NCBI GenBank assembly: GCA_039029315.1
Contig: JBCCGK010000160.1
Span: forward strand, 1 to 20,368
Origin: JBCCCJ01 sp039029315
Lineage (GTDB): Bacteria > Bacteroidota > Bacteroidia > J057
Length of the DNA stretch: 20,368 bases
Reading direction: 5' to 3'
The translations under genes and the position numbers were made by a program. The notes below the pieces were generated by a model, which had not been told where the DNA came from, made no database searches, and worked only from the letters and a program-made list of their open reading frames with translations. Each line of letters starts with the position of its first letter. Positions within the stretch are counted from its first letter, which is position 1. Below are positions 7,892 to 14,774 of this stretch, in pieces.

Positions 7892-9139
7892 TTATTTTTT
7901 CAAGTCAAATCGATCCAGGTGCAGATAATCTTTGGTGTCTGAGATTATCAGCTGTTCTCCAGGCTGTATATTTCCTTGCAGCTCCACATAATCGAGATTG
8001 TTCAGACCGATTCTGACCCATCGTTTCTCTGCATGATCCCCCTTGACGACAAAGACTTCTTGCTCTCTTGCTCCTGTGAATGCAGGACCATTGACTACGC
8101 GAAGGACATTCTCCTTACGCTCTGTGATGATATAGACTTCGACCCGCATATTGGTGCGTAGAGAAGTATGGGTCGGATCATCAAGGCTTACATGAAACTG
8201 GACGGTGTTGTTTTCTACAGCAGGGAGGATCAGGGTGATATATCCTGTCAGATCCTGCCCATTGATTCTGACTTTGACAGGAAGACCAGTGTTGATCCGG
8301 TCAGCGTACATATCAGAACTGGTCGCTTCGATGCGAAAGCTGGTGAGATTGGCCAGTCGAACAAGAGATTCTCCCTCATTGACTTGCTTGCCGATATCTT
8401 CATTGACCCAGGTGATGACGCCTTCCTGCGGTGCTTTTACCTTGGTCTCATTCAGCTTTCTCTGAAGTTCGAGGAGCCTTTTTTCCTGAATTTGAACTTC
8501 CAGTTCCAGATTTCTTCGATCACTATTCAGCGACTGTTTGCGGAAGCCCAAGTCATTTTCCAACTTCTTTTTTTCCAATCGGGCGATTTTCAAGGCAAGA
8601 TCTGCTTTCTCTACCTCTTCCTGGGTGGCACCACCGACTTCACGCAGGCGCTTTACATCTGCGAGTTGGGCTTCCAGACTTGAGAGTTGCAAGCCTTTGA
8701 TTTGATCTTCCAGTTCAAGTTCGCGCAGATTTTTGTCATACTCCAGCTTGAGGCGAGTTACATTGTTCTTTTTGAGTTCCAATTCATCCTGTAGCTTGTC
8801 TACCTCCAGTTGCACATATCCTTGTTCCAGTTCCAAAATTAACTCTCCCCCCACTACATCCGTTCCTGATCGAAGGTGGACCTTTTTGATCGCCGCACTG
8901 ACCGGAGAGGTAACAATCTGCTCAAATGCCGGAACAACCAAACCAGATGAGGTGATGGCATTTTCAATCGGCCCTTGTTCGACCTTGCCAATCCGAATTT
9001 CATCCAGTTCAACCGAGGTCTTGAGAACATTCCGAAATAGAAAGAACAAAATAATCACCACCGCGCCAATCCAGGCAAAACGGATGATCTTCGATCGTTT
9101 GGCTTTTTGTTGTTCACTGACGGAGATGACACTATCCAT
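7892..9139 (-). CDS. periplasmic adaptor (membrane fusion protein, HlyD/MacA type)
   Basis: This 415-residue protein is the first gene of the exporter operon. A single N-terminal membrane anchor (about 18-36) follows a short basic cytoplasmic tail. Then come the first half of the lipoyl domain (about 60-112, with SPVSAAIKKVHLRSGTDV), a long alpha-helical coiled coil (about 113-232, with many E/L/K heptads), and the second lipoyl half (KVKAPQEGVITWVNEDIGKQV region, about 232-262). Beta-barrel and membrane-proximal domains complete it. It would bridge the FtsX-type permeases to the TolC-like duct. Its start lies about 30 bases downstream of a candidate sigma-54 promoter, which supports this ATG as first codon of the operon. 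Confidence 0.93.
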   Translation of the reverse strand: MDSVISVSEQQKAKRSKIIRFAWIGAVVIILFFLFRNVLKTSVELDEIRIGKVEQGPIENAITSSGLVVPAFEQIVTSPVSAAIKKVHLRSGTDVVGGELILELEQGYVQLEVDKLQDELELKKNNVTRLKLEYDKNLRELELEDQIKGLQLSSLEAQLADVKRLREVGGATQEEVEKADLALKIARLEKKKLENDLGFRKQSLNSDRRNLELEVQIQEKRLLELQRKLNETKVKAPQEGVITWVNEDIGKQVNEGESLVRLANLTSFRIEATSSDMYADRINTGLPVKVRINGQDLTGYITLILPAVENNTVQFHVSLDDPTHTSLRTNMRVEVYIITERKENVLRVVNGPAFTGAREQEVFVVKGDHAEKRWVRIGLNNLDYVELQGNIQPGEQLIISDTKDYLHLDRFDLKK

Positions 9140-9170
9140 AAGATATTCTTTGATGTAGTCTCATGAGCTT

Positions 9171-9187
9171 GCCAAGATGAATGCCAA
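9171..9187 (-). promoter_or_regulatory. candidate sigma-54 promoter of ABC exporter operon
   Basis: On the minus strand the sequence reads TTGGCATTCATCTTGGC. This contains TGGCA(T) at -24 and TTGG at -12 with the correct 5-base gap, compared with the known consensus TGGCAC-N5-TTGC. The final C of the -12 box is G; alternatively the GC pair is shifted by one base. The transcription start would fall near 9160, about 20 bases before the ATG. The presence of a sigma-54 activator in the same operon supports it. Confidence 0.5.
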
Positions 9188-9240
9188 TTTTTAAGATTCT
9201 GGTAATCAGTTGTTTGTGAAAAAGTGCTTATAATGTTTTC

Positions 9241-9274
9241 GTTCGATATCGAACAGATTGGTTCGATATCAGAC
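9241..9274. promoter_or_regulatory. tandem palindromic activator sites (candidate UAS)
   Basis: GTTCGATATCGAAC at 9241-9254 is a perfect 14-bp palindrome. A second copy, GTTCGATATCAGAC at 9261-9274, matches 12 of 14 positions. The copies start exactly 20 bp apart, so they lie on nearly the same face of the helix. They lie about 90 and 110 bp upstream of the start point predicted from the sigma-54 promoter, the normal distance for NtrC-type enhancers. Binding by the operon's own response regulator is the inference. Confidence 0.65.
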
Positions 9275-9395
9275 GAATTGCCTAAATGTTTCTCCTGGCT
9301 TTTATCATTCATAGCCGCATTTGAAATGGGAGAAGAGCCAATGCCCAAAGTGATCTTTCATTGGAAGATTTACCTCAACCCCTCTAACCAAATTC

Positions 9396-9454
9396 AAAAA
9401 AAGGCACAAAAACACCGAGAATATTCAATGGAATGATTCCAGCATTTTTGTGCC
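9396..9454 (-). terminator. terminator of P-47-like cluster
   Basis: On the minus strand GGCACAAAAA (9454-9445) pairs with TTTTTGTGCC (9412-9403), a perfect 10-bp stem. Seven T follow directly (9402-9396). The loop of 32 bases contains its own GGAATCATTCC mini-hairpin. It starts about 30 bases after the last P-47-like stop codon, which is the position and orientation expected for a factor-independent terminator. Confidence 0.7.
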
Positions 9455-9484
9455 ACAAGAGTCCAGGTCTTGATTGGGTAATAT

Positions 9485-11233
9485 CTACATGACTCGCTTC
9501 TCAATCAGGCTTCTTCCTTTTTCCGTAAATCTGTAGGCACCCAAAATATGCTTCAAGCTTCGATGATCCTTGAGGCGCTGACTCCCTTCAGTCGCTGTAT
9601 TGTCCAACAAATCTTGTGCTTCTGCTTCCGAGATGTTGTATTCACCCTTGCCTTGGATATGCGCATTGGCAAGGGAAATCAGACGATCATTCAGACCTGG
9701 TGCTACCTTGGCCTCAAGTCTACCCCCTAGCTGAATGGACCCATTGACATCTGCTTTTTGGGCATCAAAACGGGTGGACTGTCCTCCCCATTTGATGCCT
9801 TGACTCACTGTCCTGAGAAGATCGTCGAGGGGAGGCAATTTCTCGGGCAAGTCATCTCGCCCCGTATCCCCAATCGTTGCGATGATGGCAGTCGTCCCAA
9901 TTTTGAGAATAGACATCAGGATCAATAAAGCAACCTTGTCGCCAATCTCTTTGAGTAATCCTCCTCCAATGGGACCAAGGATGGAAAGGACAAGCGGAAT
10001 GATTACTTCCAAGGCAATATTTGTATCTGATTTCTCAATTCGATGGCTTACTTCTGGGGCACTTATCGGAACATAGTCCAGTGTTTGTGAGCCATCTTTC
10101 TTGCTGGCGATTGTCAGGCCCAGATGACTTTTGTGAGTAATGAATACATGGATACCCGGAAAGAGTGTGACTTCAGCCTCTGTGGTAAGAAAAACTTCTT
10201 TATCCCGAAACAGGAGGTCAAAACTGACCAATTCTGGCCGGACAGTTGTTCCAGCATTTGGACCGCTAGGGATCTTGAAAGGCTTCATCTTGAATCGGGT
10301 CCCTTTCCGATTGACAAGCTCTGTATGATTGTTGATAAGGGTAAAATCGCTGGGCTTAGCATCCGAAAACACATGGCTAATCCCAGGTAACATAGAATAT
10401 GTCAAAACGGTCTGTGGATTGACCAACACACTGCCCTTCTGGGCTACTGGAACAGCCACGGATGACAGTGTCTGGAACAGATTATCTACTGGCTGATTCA
10501 GGGTTCTGATCAGAATCGCAAAATTCCCCTGCTCGCCTTCTGGTGCATCTTCATAGGCATAACTGGCAAAAGTCGGAACTGCCCATTGAAGCTGTGAGTC
10601 GGCTGGCTTGCTATTCAGGCTTACTTCTGCGAATACCACATCCCGTATCGAATCGATATTTTCCTTAAACCAGGCACCAAATGCCTGGGCGGTGAGAGAT
10701 TCCATCAGCTTTCCGGGATCCTCAGATGGCGGGAAAATCACCTCTAGGACTGATACCTCGGGCACCTCTGGCGTGGCATTGGTATGACTGACAAGCAGGC
10801 GATGAGTAGTAGATTCTTTTGAAGGAGAACTTGGCATGGGTGGCTCAAAGGCCAGGCGTACTTCCAATATGATGCGCGCCTGCTCAAGAGATACTGGAAC
10901 CTGATTGACTGTTATAGTGCCTTGGTCAACCGGGAAGGAAAGCCATACATTCGGCCCACTACCTCCAGGCACTACTGAGAAATGTCCCAATGTTGCCTGA
11001 AGAGAAAGAGAAACTGCACCTCCTTCTGGCTGATAATTGAGGGTCAGGGGTCCGTGTTCACTGAATTGGAGATAGCCATTTAGCGTATCCAGACTGATTG
11101 CCTGAACAATATCCCAGCCCTCTGTCTCTGCCAGAACGGATGCTGGTGGTGAACTGGAAGCAACAAGGTTCGAAGAAAGCTCAGGGAAAGTGATGACTGC
11201 TTTCTTCATCATTTGTTTGAATATAGATGTCAT
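9485..11233 (-). CDS. P-47/OrfX-type TULIP family protein 4 (582 aa, longest paralogue)
   Basis: This is the last and most divergent of four paralogues. It keeps the family head TEGWDIVQAIS (37-47), the GGSGPNVWLSFPVDQG block (90-105), the SYAY motif (224-227), VRPELVSFD (331-339) and the NGSIQLGG strand (497-504) found at the C-termini of the others. Clostridial P-47 and OrfX proteins are known to adopt the TULIP fold, a long beta-barrel-like domain with a hydrophobic groove. Lipid binding here would be an inference. There is no signal peptide. Two hydrophobic stretches (about 407-425 and 434-455) may touch membranes. Residues about 510-582 form a charged helical tail absent from the other three. 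No catalytic motif was seen. The start at 11233 is the natural first ATG, and the 121-base gap upstream is the longest inside the cluster apart from the mobile element insertion. Confidence 0.8.
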   Translation of the reverse strand: MTSIFKQMMKKAVITFPELSSNLVASSSPPASVLAETEGWDIVQAISLDTLNGYLQFSEHGPLTLNYQPEGGAVSLSLQATLGHFSVVPGGSGPNVWLSFPVDQGTITVNQVPVSLEQARIILEVRLAFEPPMPSSPSKESTTHRLLVSHTNATPEVPEVSVLEVIFPPSEDPGKLMESLTAQAFGAWFKENIDSIRDVVFAEVSLNSKPADSQLQWAVPTFASYAYEDAPEGEQGNFAILIRTLNQPVDNLFQTLSSVAVPVAQKGSVLVNPQTVLTYSMLPGISHVFSDAKPSDFTLINNHTELVNRKGTRFKMKPFKIPSGPNAGTTVRPELVSFDLLFRDKEVFLTTEAEVTLFPGIHVFITHKSHLGLTIASKKDGSQTLDYVPISAPEVSHRIEKSDTNIALEVIIPLVLSILGPIGGGLLKEIGDKVALLILMSILKIGTTAIIATIGDTGRDDLPEKLPPLDDLLRTVSQGIKWGGQSTRFDAQKADVNGSIQLGGRLEAKVAPGLNDRLISLANAHIQGKGEYNISEAEAQDLLDNTATEGSQRLKDHRSLKHILGAYRFTEKGRSLIEKRVM

Positions 11234-11354
11234 GAATGTTGAATGTCAATGTGAATCAAATTTGGAAATAGATCATGTCTTCCCGAAGAGGATTGACAGG
11301 AAGTGTTTTGCCAATTCTCTCTGAAGCTGAAATAGGAGTGATAAGACCACTGGA

Positions 11355-12986
11355 TCAGGAATTGCTGCAAGGATTGGGGCCGATAAATTCTGGAACTCCA
11401 CTGATCTGAACAGAGCCATTGAGGGTTGCCGCAGTCAATGTGAATTGAGAAGTCGCAGTCGGCCAGACAATCGGATCTGTGCCTTCCTTGATGATTGGAT
11501 CAAATGGCGGCATGGCATTTTCCACTCCCTTGGCGATCACATCGGTGATGATGAGCTGAATCGCCGTGATGATACCGGCAATGACGGCAACGATGATGGC
11601 GATGATGATACGTTTGGCTGTCTCTTTTGCCGCTTTTCCAACAAACAACCCAATCACCGATACAATCAAGCCAGCAATTGCTTCTCCTGCAATCACCCCC
11701 GGATCAGTTACCGTTCTATGTGAGCATTTGGCATCTCTTGTCTGAATAAATCCAAGGGTTTGGGTTCCTCCATTGCTGTTTTTCTCCAATTGCAGGCCAT
11801 GATAATTGATGATATCTAAGAAGGCATTGATGCCAGGAGAGATCTGGATTTTTACTGTCATCGTTGTGATGATTTCAGCTTCATTCACTTGTACATCCAA
11901 ATTGTGCAAAAATGGATGGTAGGTCGTGCCCGCATACTTCACATTATCCAACGCAATGACATCTTTGTTCTTGGCCTTTGCAGAGAGCGTGATAGCTGTA
12001 TCATTGTCGATTAACTCAAAATTGTCTTTTGCTGTGCCCTTCTGGAAGGCGTTTGGCAAACCCGTGAACATCGCTTCTCGTGTGAAGAGTTGTCTTCCTA
12101 TCAGGAAAGCAGATCGCTCTCCTTTGGGAATCGCACCAGATGGGATATTCTGTGAAAGTGTTTTGGGATCAACCTTGCTTGTCGTGATGCACAATACGCC
12201 AAAGATGGCATCGCAAAGATTGGTTGTGTTTGGGATTTCTGAATAGGCATAACTCGTATGCGTAGGCTTCAACCATTTCAGATGGTTTTTGTCTGCGCGA
12301 AGATTGAGCTTGACCGCAGCAAATACCTGGTCAAAATCTTGGAGATGTTTGTTGAACCAGTCTTGAAAATTGGCTTCGATGAGGGCGTCTTCAATGCCAC
12401 CCGGATCAGGTACTCCTTCGGGCCATACTAGGTTCAGGACACTGACAACCGGAATCTCTGGAATGTCTGAAGTCAATTTGACTTTGAGTTGATGCTCCGT
12501 TCCGGTGGCAGAAGGTGGCTGGAGTGAGAGAGGCATCTCTGGATAATATTGCATCTTGATCTGAATAATGACTTTCAAGCCATCCAATTTGTTTTCGACG
12601 CCATTGAGCGTAAAGGTCCCTTTGGAAACAGGAACAGCCATGTTGACGTTTTGTCCCCCGCCTCTCAGTGTAATCTGCCAGTCTCCAAAACTCCCATCAA
12701 TGGTCGTGTTCAACCCAAATTTGGGATCTTTTGTGGTATTGTTGAAAGAGGTAGGAGAAGTCTTCTGTTGGGCAATGGCCTGATTGACATCTGGAACTCG
12801 GATAGCATAGATGGTATCCCAGCCTTCTGTATTGGCAATCGGAACAGTGGATGCGGCTGCAAGAAAAGCGGCAGCGGACGGATGTGCTCCTCCTTGATTA
12901 AGGCGCTCAAGATGGGCGTCAAGCTCAGGTAATTGAAAGGAAATAGGCTTGTCGTAGGCTTGGATGAGAATATTATCTGTTGGCAT
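11355..12986 (-). CDS. P-47/OrfX-type TULIP family protein 3 (543 aa)
   Basis: This third gene of the P-47-like cluster is most like the second. The conserved head is NTEGWDTIYAIRVPDVNQAI (52-71), after a 51-residue N-terminal extension rich in Ala, Leu and His. Further family blocks are RGGGQNVNMAVPVSKGTF (108-125), SYAYSEIP (245-252), AFLIGRQLFTREAMFTGLP (293-311), TYHPFLHNLD (355-364), SPGINAFLDI (383-392) and the terminal FTLTAATLNGSVQISG (515-530). A strongly hydrophobic Gly/Ala/Ile-rich region at about 432-483 is broken by a short basic KAAKETAKR segment, which suggests a pair of membrane-active helices. No Sec signal is present. The protein ends in a Cys-containing tail. A lipid or hydrophobic ligand role follows only from fold knowledge of the family. 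The gene was separated from its upstream neighbour by insertion of a 160-bp mobile element; without it the gap would be about 54 bases. Confidence 0.82.
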   Translation of the reverse strand: MPTDNILIQAYDKPISFQLPELDAHLERLNQGGAHPSAAAFLAAASTVPIANTEGWDTIYAIRVPDVNQAIAQQKTSPTSFNNTTKDPKFGLNTTIDGSFGDWQITLRGGGQNVNMAVPVSKGTFTLNGVENKLDGLKVIIQIKMQYYPEMPLSLQPPSATGTEHQLKVKLTSDIPEIPVVSVLNLVWPEGVPDPGGIEDALIEANFQDWFNKHLQDFDQVFAAVKLNLRADKNHLKWLKPTHTSYAYSEIPNTTNLCDAIFGVLCITTSKVDPKTLSQNIPSGAIPKGERSAFLIGRQLFTREAMFTGLPNAFQKGTAKDNFELIDNDTAITLSAKAKNKDVIALDNVKYAGTTYHPFLHNLDVQVNEAEIITTMTVKIQISPGINAFLDIINYHGLQLEKNSNGGTQTLGFIQTRDAKCSHRTVTDPGVIAGEAIAGLIVSVIGLFVGKAAKETAKRIIIAIIVAVIAGIITAIQLIITDVIAKGVENAMPPFDPIIKEGTDPIVWPTATSQFTLTAATLNGSVQISGVPEFIGPNPCSNS

Positions 12987-13040
12987 AATGATTTTGTTTG
13001 ATATGTGAGTGAAAAAAGAGAATATGTCCTAGGCTTCTTA

Positions 13041-13200
13041 GAGACTGTTTTGGAATCTGTGCTGAGAATTTTCAGGCTGTGTTTTTTTCTCAGACAAGAC
13101 CCTTTTTTGTTCTCATAGTGGGCTATGGGAACAAAAAAAGCTGCCGGATGAGAAAAAAAGACACATACAAAAAATAAGTGATAGATTTTCAAACAGTCTC
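13041..13200 (+). mobile_element. MITE-like element, copy 2 (complete, 160 bp)
   Basis: This is the only clearly complete copy. The terminal inverted repeats are GAGACTGTTTTGGAATCT (13041-13058) and, on the other strand, GAGACTGTTTGAAAATCT (13200-13183). It is flanked by a direct TTA duplication (13038-13040 and 13201-13203). A central hairpin has 16-base arms at 13103-13118 and 13123-13138 with one G-U type pair. It has no coding capacity. The TIR start and 3-bp TNA-type duplication recall the IS1031 group of the IS5 family (from memory). It separates the second and third P-47-like genes, and its right-hand duplication is the stop codon of the second. Confidence 0.82.
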
Positions 13201-14736
13201 TTAGCTCGCAAAATTGAGGTTTCCGCCAAGTTGGATCGCCCCATTTAAGCGCACAGAAGTAAGGGTGAATTTGGATTGTTGGGTAGGCCAGCTGATGGGA
13301 TCAGTGGCCGCAAAAATCATAGGATTGATGGCAGGCATCGCATTGGCAACGCCATTGGTCAGGACATCCGTGATGAGTAGTTCGATTCCTTCGATGACGC
13401 CTACAATGACTGCCACAATCACCCCAGTGATGATGAACTCTACGATATCTTCAGCTCCTCCAGTAAGCAGACCGACCAATCCGCCAATGATTTCGAGAAG
13501 AATGAAGGTAACCTTCACTTCTGGTGCAACATGCTTCGTGGGTACAATCTCAGGCTTCCTTGTTTGTTTGAATCCAAGCGTTTGCCTACCATCGGGTTTA
13601 TCGACAAGTTCCAGGGTATAGTAATAGGTTGTATCGATGATTGAATCAACACCCGGAAAGACATTGACCTTGAGCTGCATTTTGATCACGATCTCTGTAT
13701 CTGCAAGAGAGAGATTGAATGAATTGAGGATTGGCTGATAGTCAACACTATTGTAGGTTACAGGATTGAGCTTGACAGTTGCATGGGGATTCTTGATGAT
13801 TTCAGAATGGCTGTTTGTCATTTGAAAATCACTTTCAGATGCCCCCGCAAATGCTTTGGGAAGGCCCTTCAGGACAGATTCACGCAAGAACAGCCGGGAG
13901 TTGATTAAGAATCCCGCCCCCATTCCTTCTTGAAAGGCCGCTGGCGATATCGAATGGTCCAATTCTGCAATACTTCTCTGTTCCGTTGTACTCAATACAC
14001 CGAATACGCTGCTATGATCATCAGGCCCATCAGCATAAGCATAACTCGAAGTGCTGGGTTTCAACCATTGAAAGCTCTCATTGTCTGCCAGAAGATTCAG
14101 ATTCACAATAGAGAAGGTATGGTCAAACTGATCCAGATGCTTGTTGAACCAGCTATTCAGCGCACCTTGAATCAGAGCTTTACTGATGGCATCTAGTGCC
14201 TCACCACTACTTCTTCGAACATTGACCACAGAGGCAACAGCTTGTTCCTGATTATTGCTGATCAGATTGGGCTTGAGGTCATGCGAACTGCCTGATTGGC
14301 TGGGAGGAGGCACTTTTTCCGATTGAAGGGGGAGAAAATCCAAGCCAATCTCAACGGTAGCGCTAACACCCTCAAGTGAAACAGCTACCTTGTTGAACAT
14401 CATGGTACCGCTGTTGATGGGCGTTTCCAAAAAGAGGTTTCGCCCATCTCCGCCCCTGCTTACCCGCCATGTGTCAAAACCTCCCTCAATGGTATAGCCC
14501 CCTCCGAGGTCCTCTTTGAAGGCTTTTGGGCTACTGCCCGTGGTTTTGATGGCATTGTTCAGGTCTGGGAGTCGAATGGCAAAGACCGTATCCCAGCCAA
14601 AGGTGTCTGCGATTGGACTTGCTGCTGTTTGGGCAAGGACACTTCTGCTTTGCGGAGCGAGTTTGAGATGTTCTCCTGGTTCATGCAGAATCAGATGAAA
14701 GGGATTGTATGGATGAATGACATGTTTCTCTAACAT
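13201..14736 (-). CDS. P-47/OrfX-type TULIP family protein 2 (511 aa)
   Basis: This is the second gene of the cluster, beginning 38 bases after the first ends. Family blocks in order are DTFGWDTVFAIRLPDLNNAI (44-63), GGFDTWRVSRGGDGRNLFLE (85-104), SYAYADGP (231-238), GFLINSRLFLRESVLKGLP (275-293), YQPILNSFNLS (333-343), FPGVDSIID (360-368), QTLGFKQTRKPE (385-396) and FTLTSVRLNGAIQLGG (490-505). The last lies in the same place as in the third paralogue. A hydrophobic Ile/Val/Gly-rich region spans about 408-455. The N-terminal 43 residues are an extension relative to P-47 and are not a Sec signal. The stop codon TAA is also the 3-bp target duplication of the adjacent mobile element, so the reading frame appears untouched. 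The clear resemblance to the other cluster members indicates duplication followed by divergence. Confidence 0.83.
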   Translation of the reverse strand: MLEKHVIHPYNPFHLILHEPGEHLKLAPQSRSVLAQTAASPIADTFGWDTVFAIRLPDLNNAIKTTGSSPKAFKEDLGGGYTIEGGFDTWRVSRGGDGRNLFLETPINSGTMMFNKVAVSLEGVSATVEIGLDFLPLQSEKVPPPSQSGSSHDLKPNLISNNQEQAVASVVNVRRSSGEALDAISKALIQGALNSWFNKHLDQFDHTFSIVNLNLLADNESFQWLKPSTSSYAYADGPDDHSSVFGVLSTTEQRSIAELDHSISPAAFQEGMGAGFLINSRLFLRESVLKGLPKAFAGASESDFQMTNSHSEIIKNPHATVKLNPVTYNSVDYQPILNSFNLSLADTEIVIKMQLKVNVFPGVDSIIDTTYYYTLELVDKPDGRQTLGFKQTRKPEIVPTKHVAPEVKVTFILLEIIGGLVGLLTGGAEDIVEFIITGVIVAVIVGVIEGIELLITDVLTNGVANAMPAINPMIFAATDPISWPTQQSKFTLTSVRLNGAIQLGGNLNFAS

Positions 14737-14774
14737 AAAAAGATGGCTTAATCGGTGAAAAAATCAGAGCTGTC

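Larger units (their letters stand above)
9140..9484. other. 345-base intergenic region between P-47 cluster and ABC operon
   Basis: The genes on both sides run on the minus strand, so this stretch must end one unit and start the next. From left to right it holds the candidate sigma-54 promoter (9171-9187), the tandem palindromes (9241-9274), about 120 bases with nothing recognised, and the terminator of the P-47-like cluster (9396-9454). Short frames crossing it were judged not to be genes because they overlap these signals. Confidence 0.75.

Noticed and set aside
8168..8683. 171-aa plus frame opposite the adaptor gene
   Set aside because: It is an antisense shadow of the coiled-coil coding region with no family likeness.
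9055..9348. 97-aa minus frame overlapping the adaptor start
   Set aside because: It overlaps the adaptor in another frame and covers the palindromes and promoter.
9440..9456. TGGCACAAAAATGCT on the minus strand as a sigma-54 promoter
   Set aside because: The GG to GC spacing is one base too short, and the sequence is one arm of the terminator stem. It is also about 300 bases from the next gene.
12710..13192. 160-aa minus frame across the MITE and the start of the 543-aa gene
   Set aside because: It is out of frame with the P-47-like gene and translates the mobile element; composition is Phe/Ser-rich noise.
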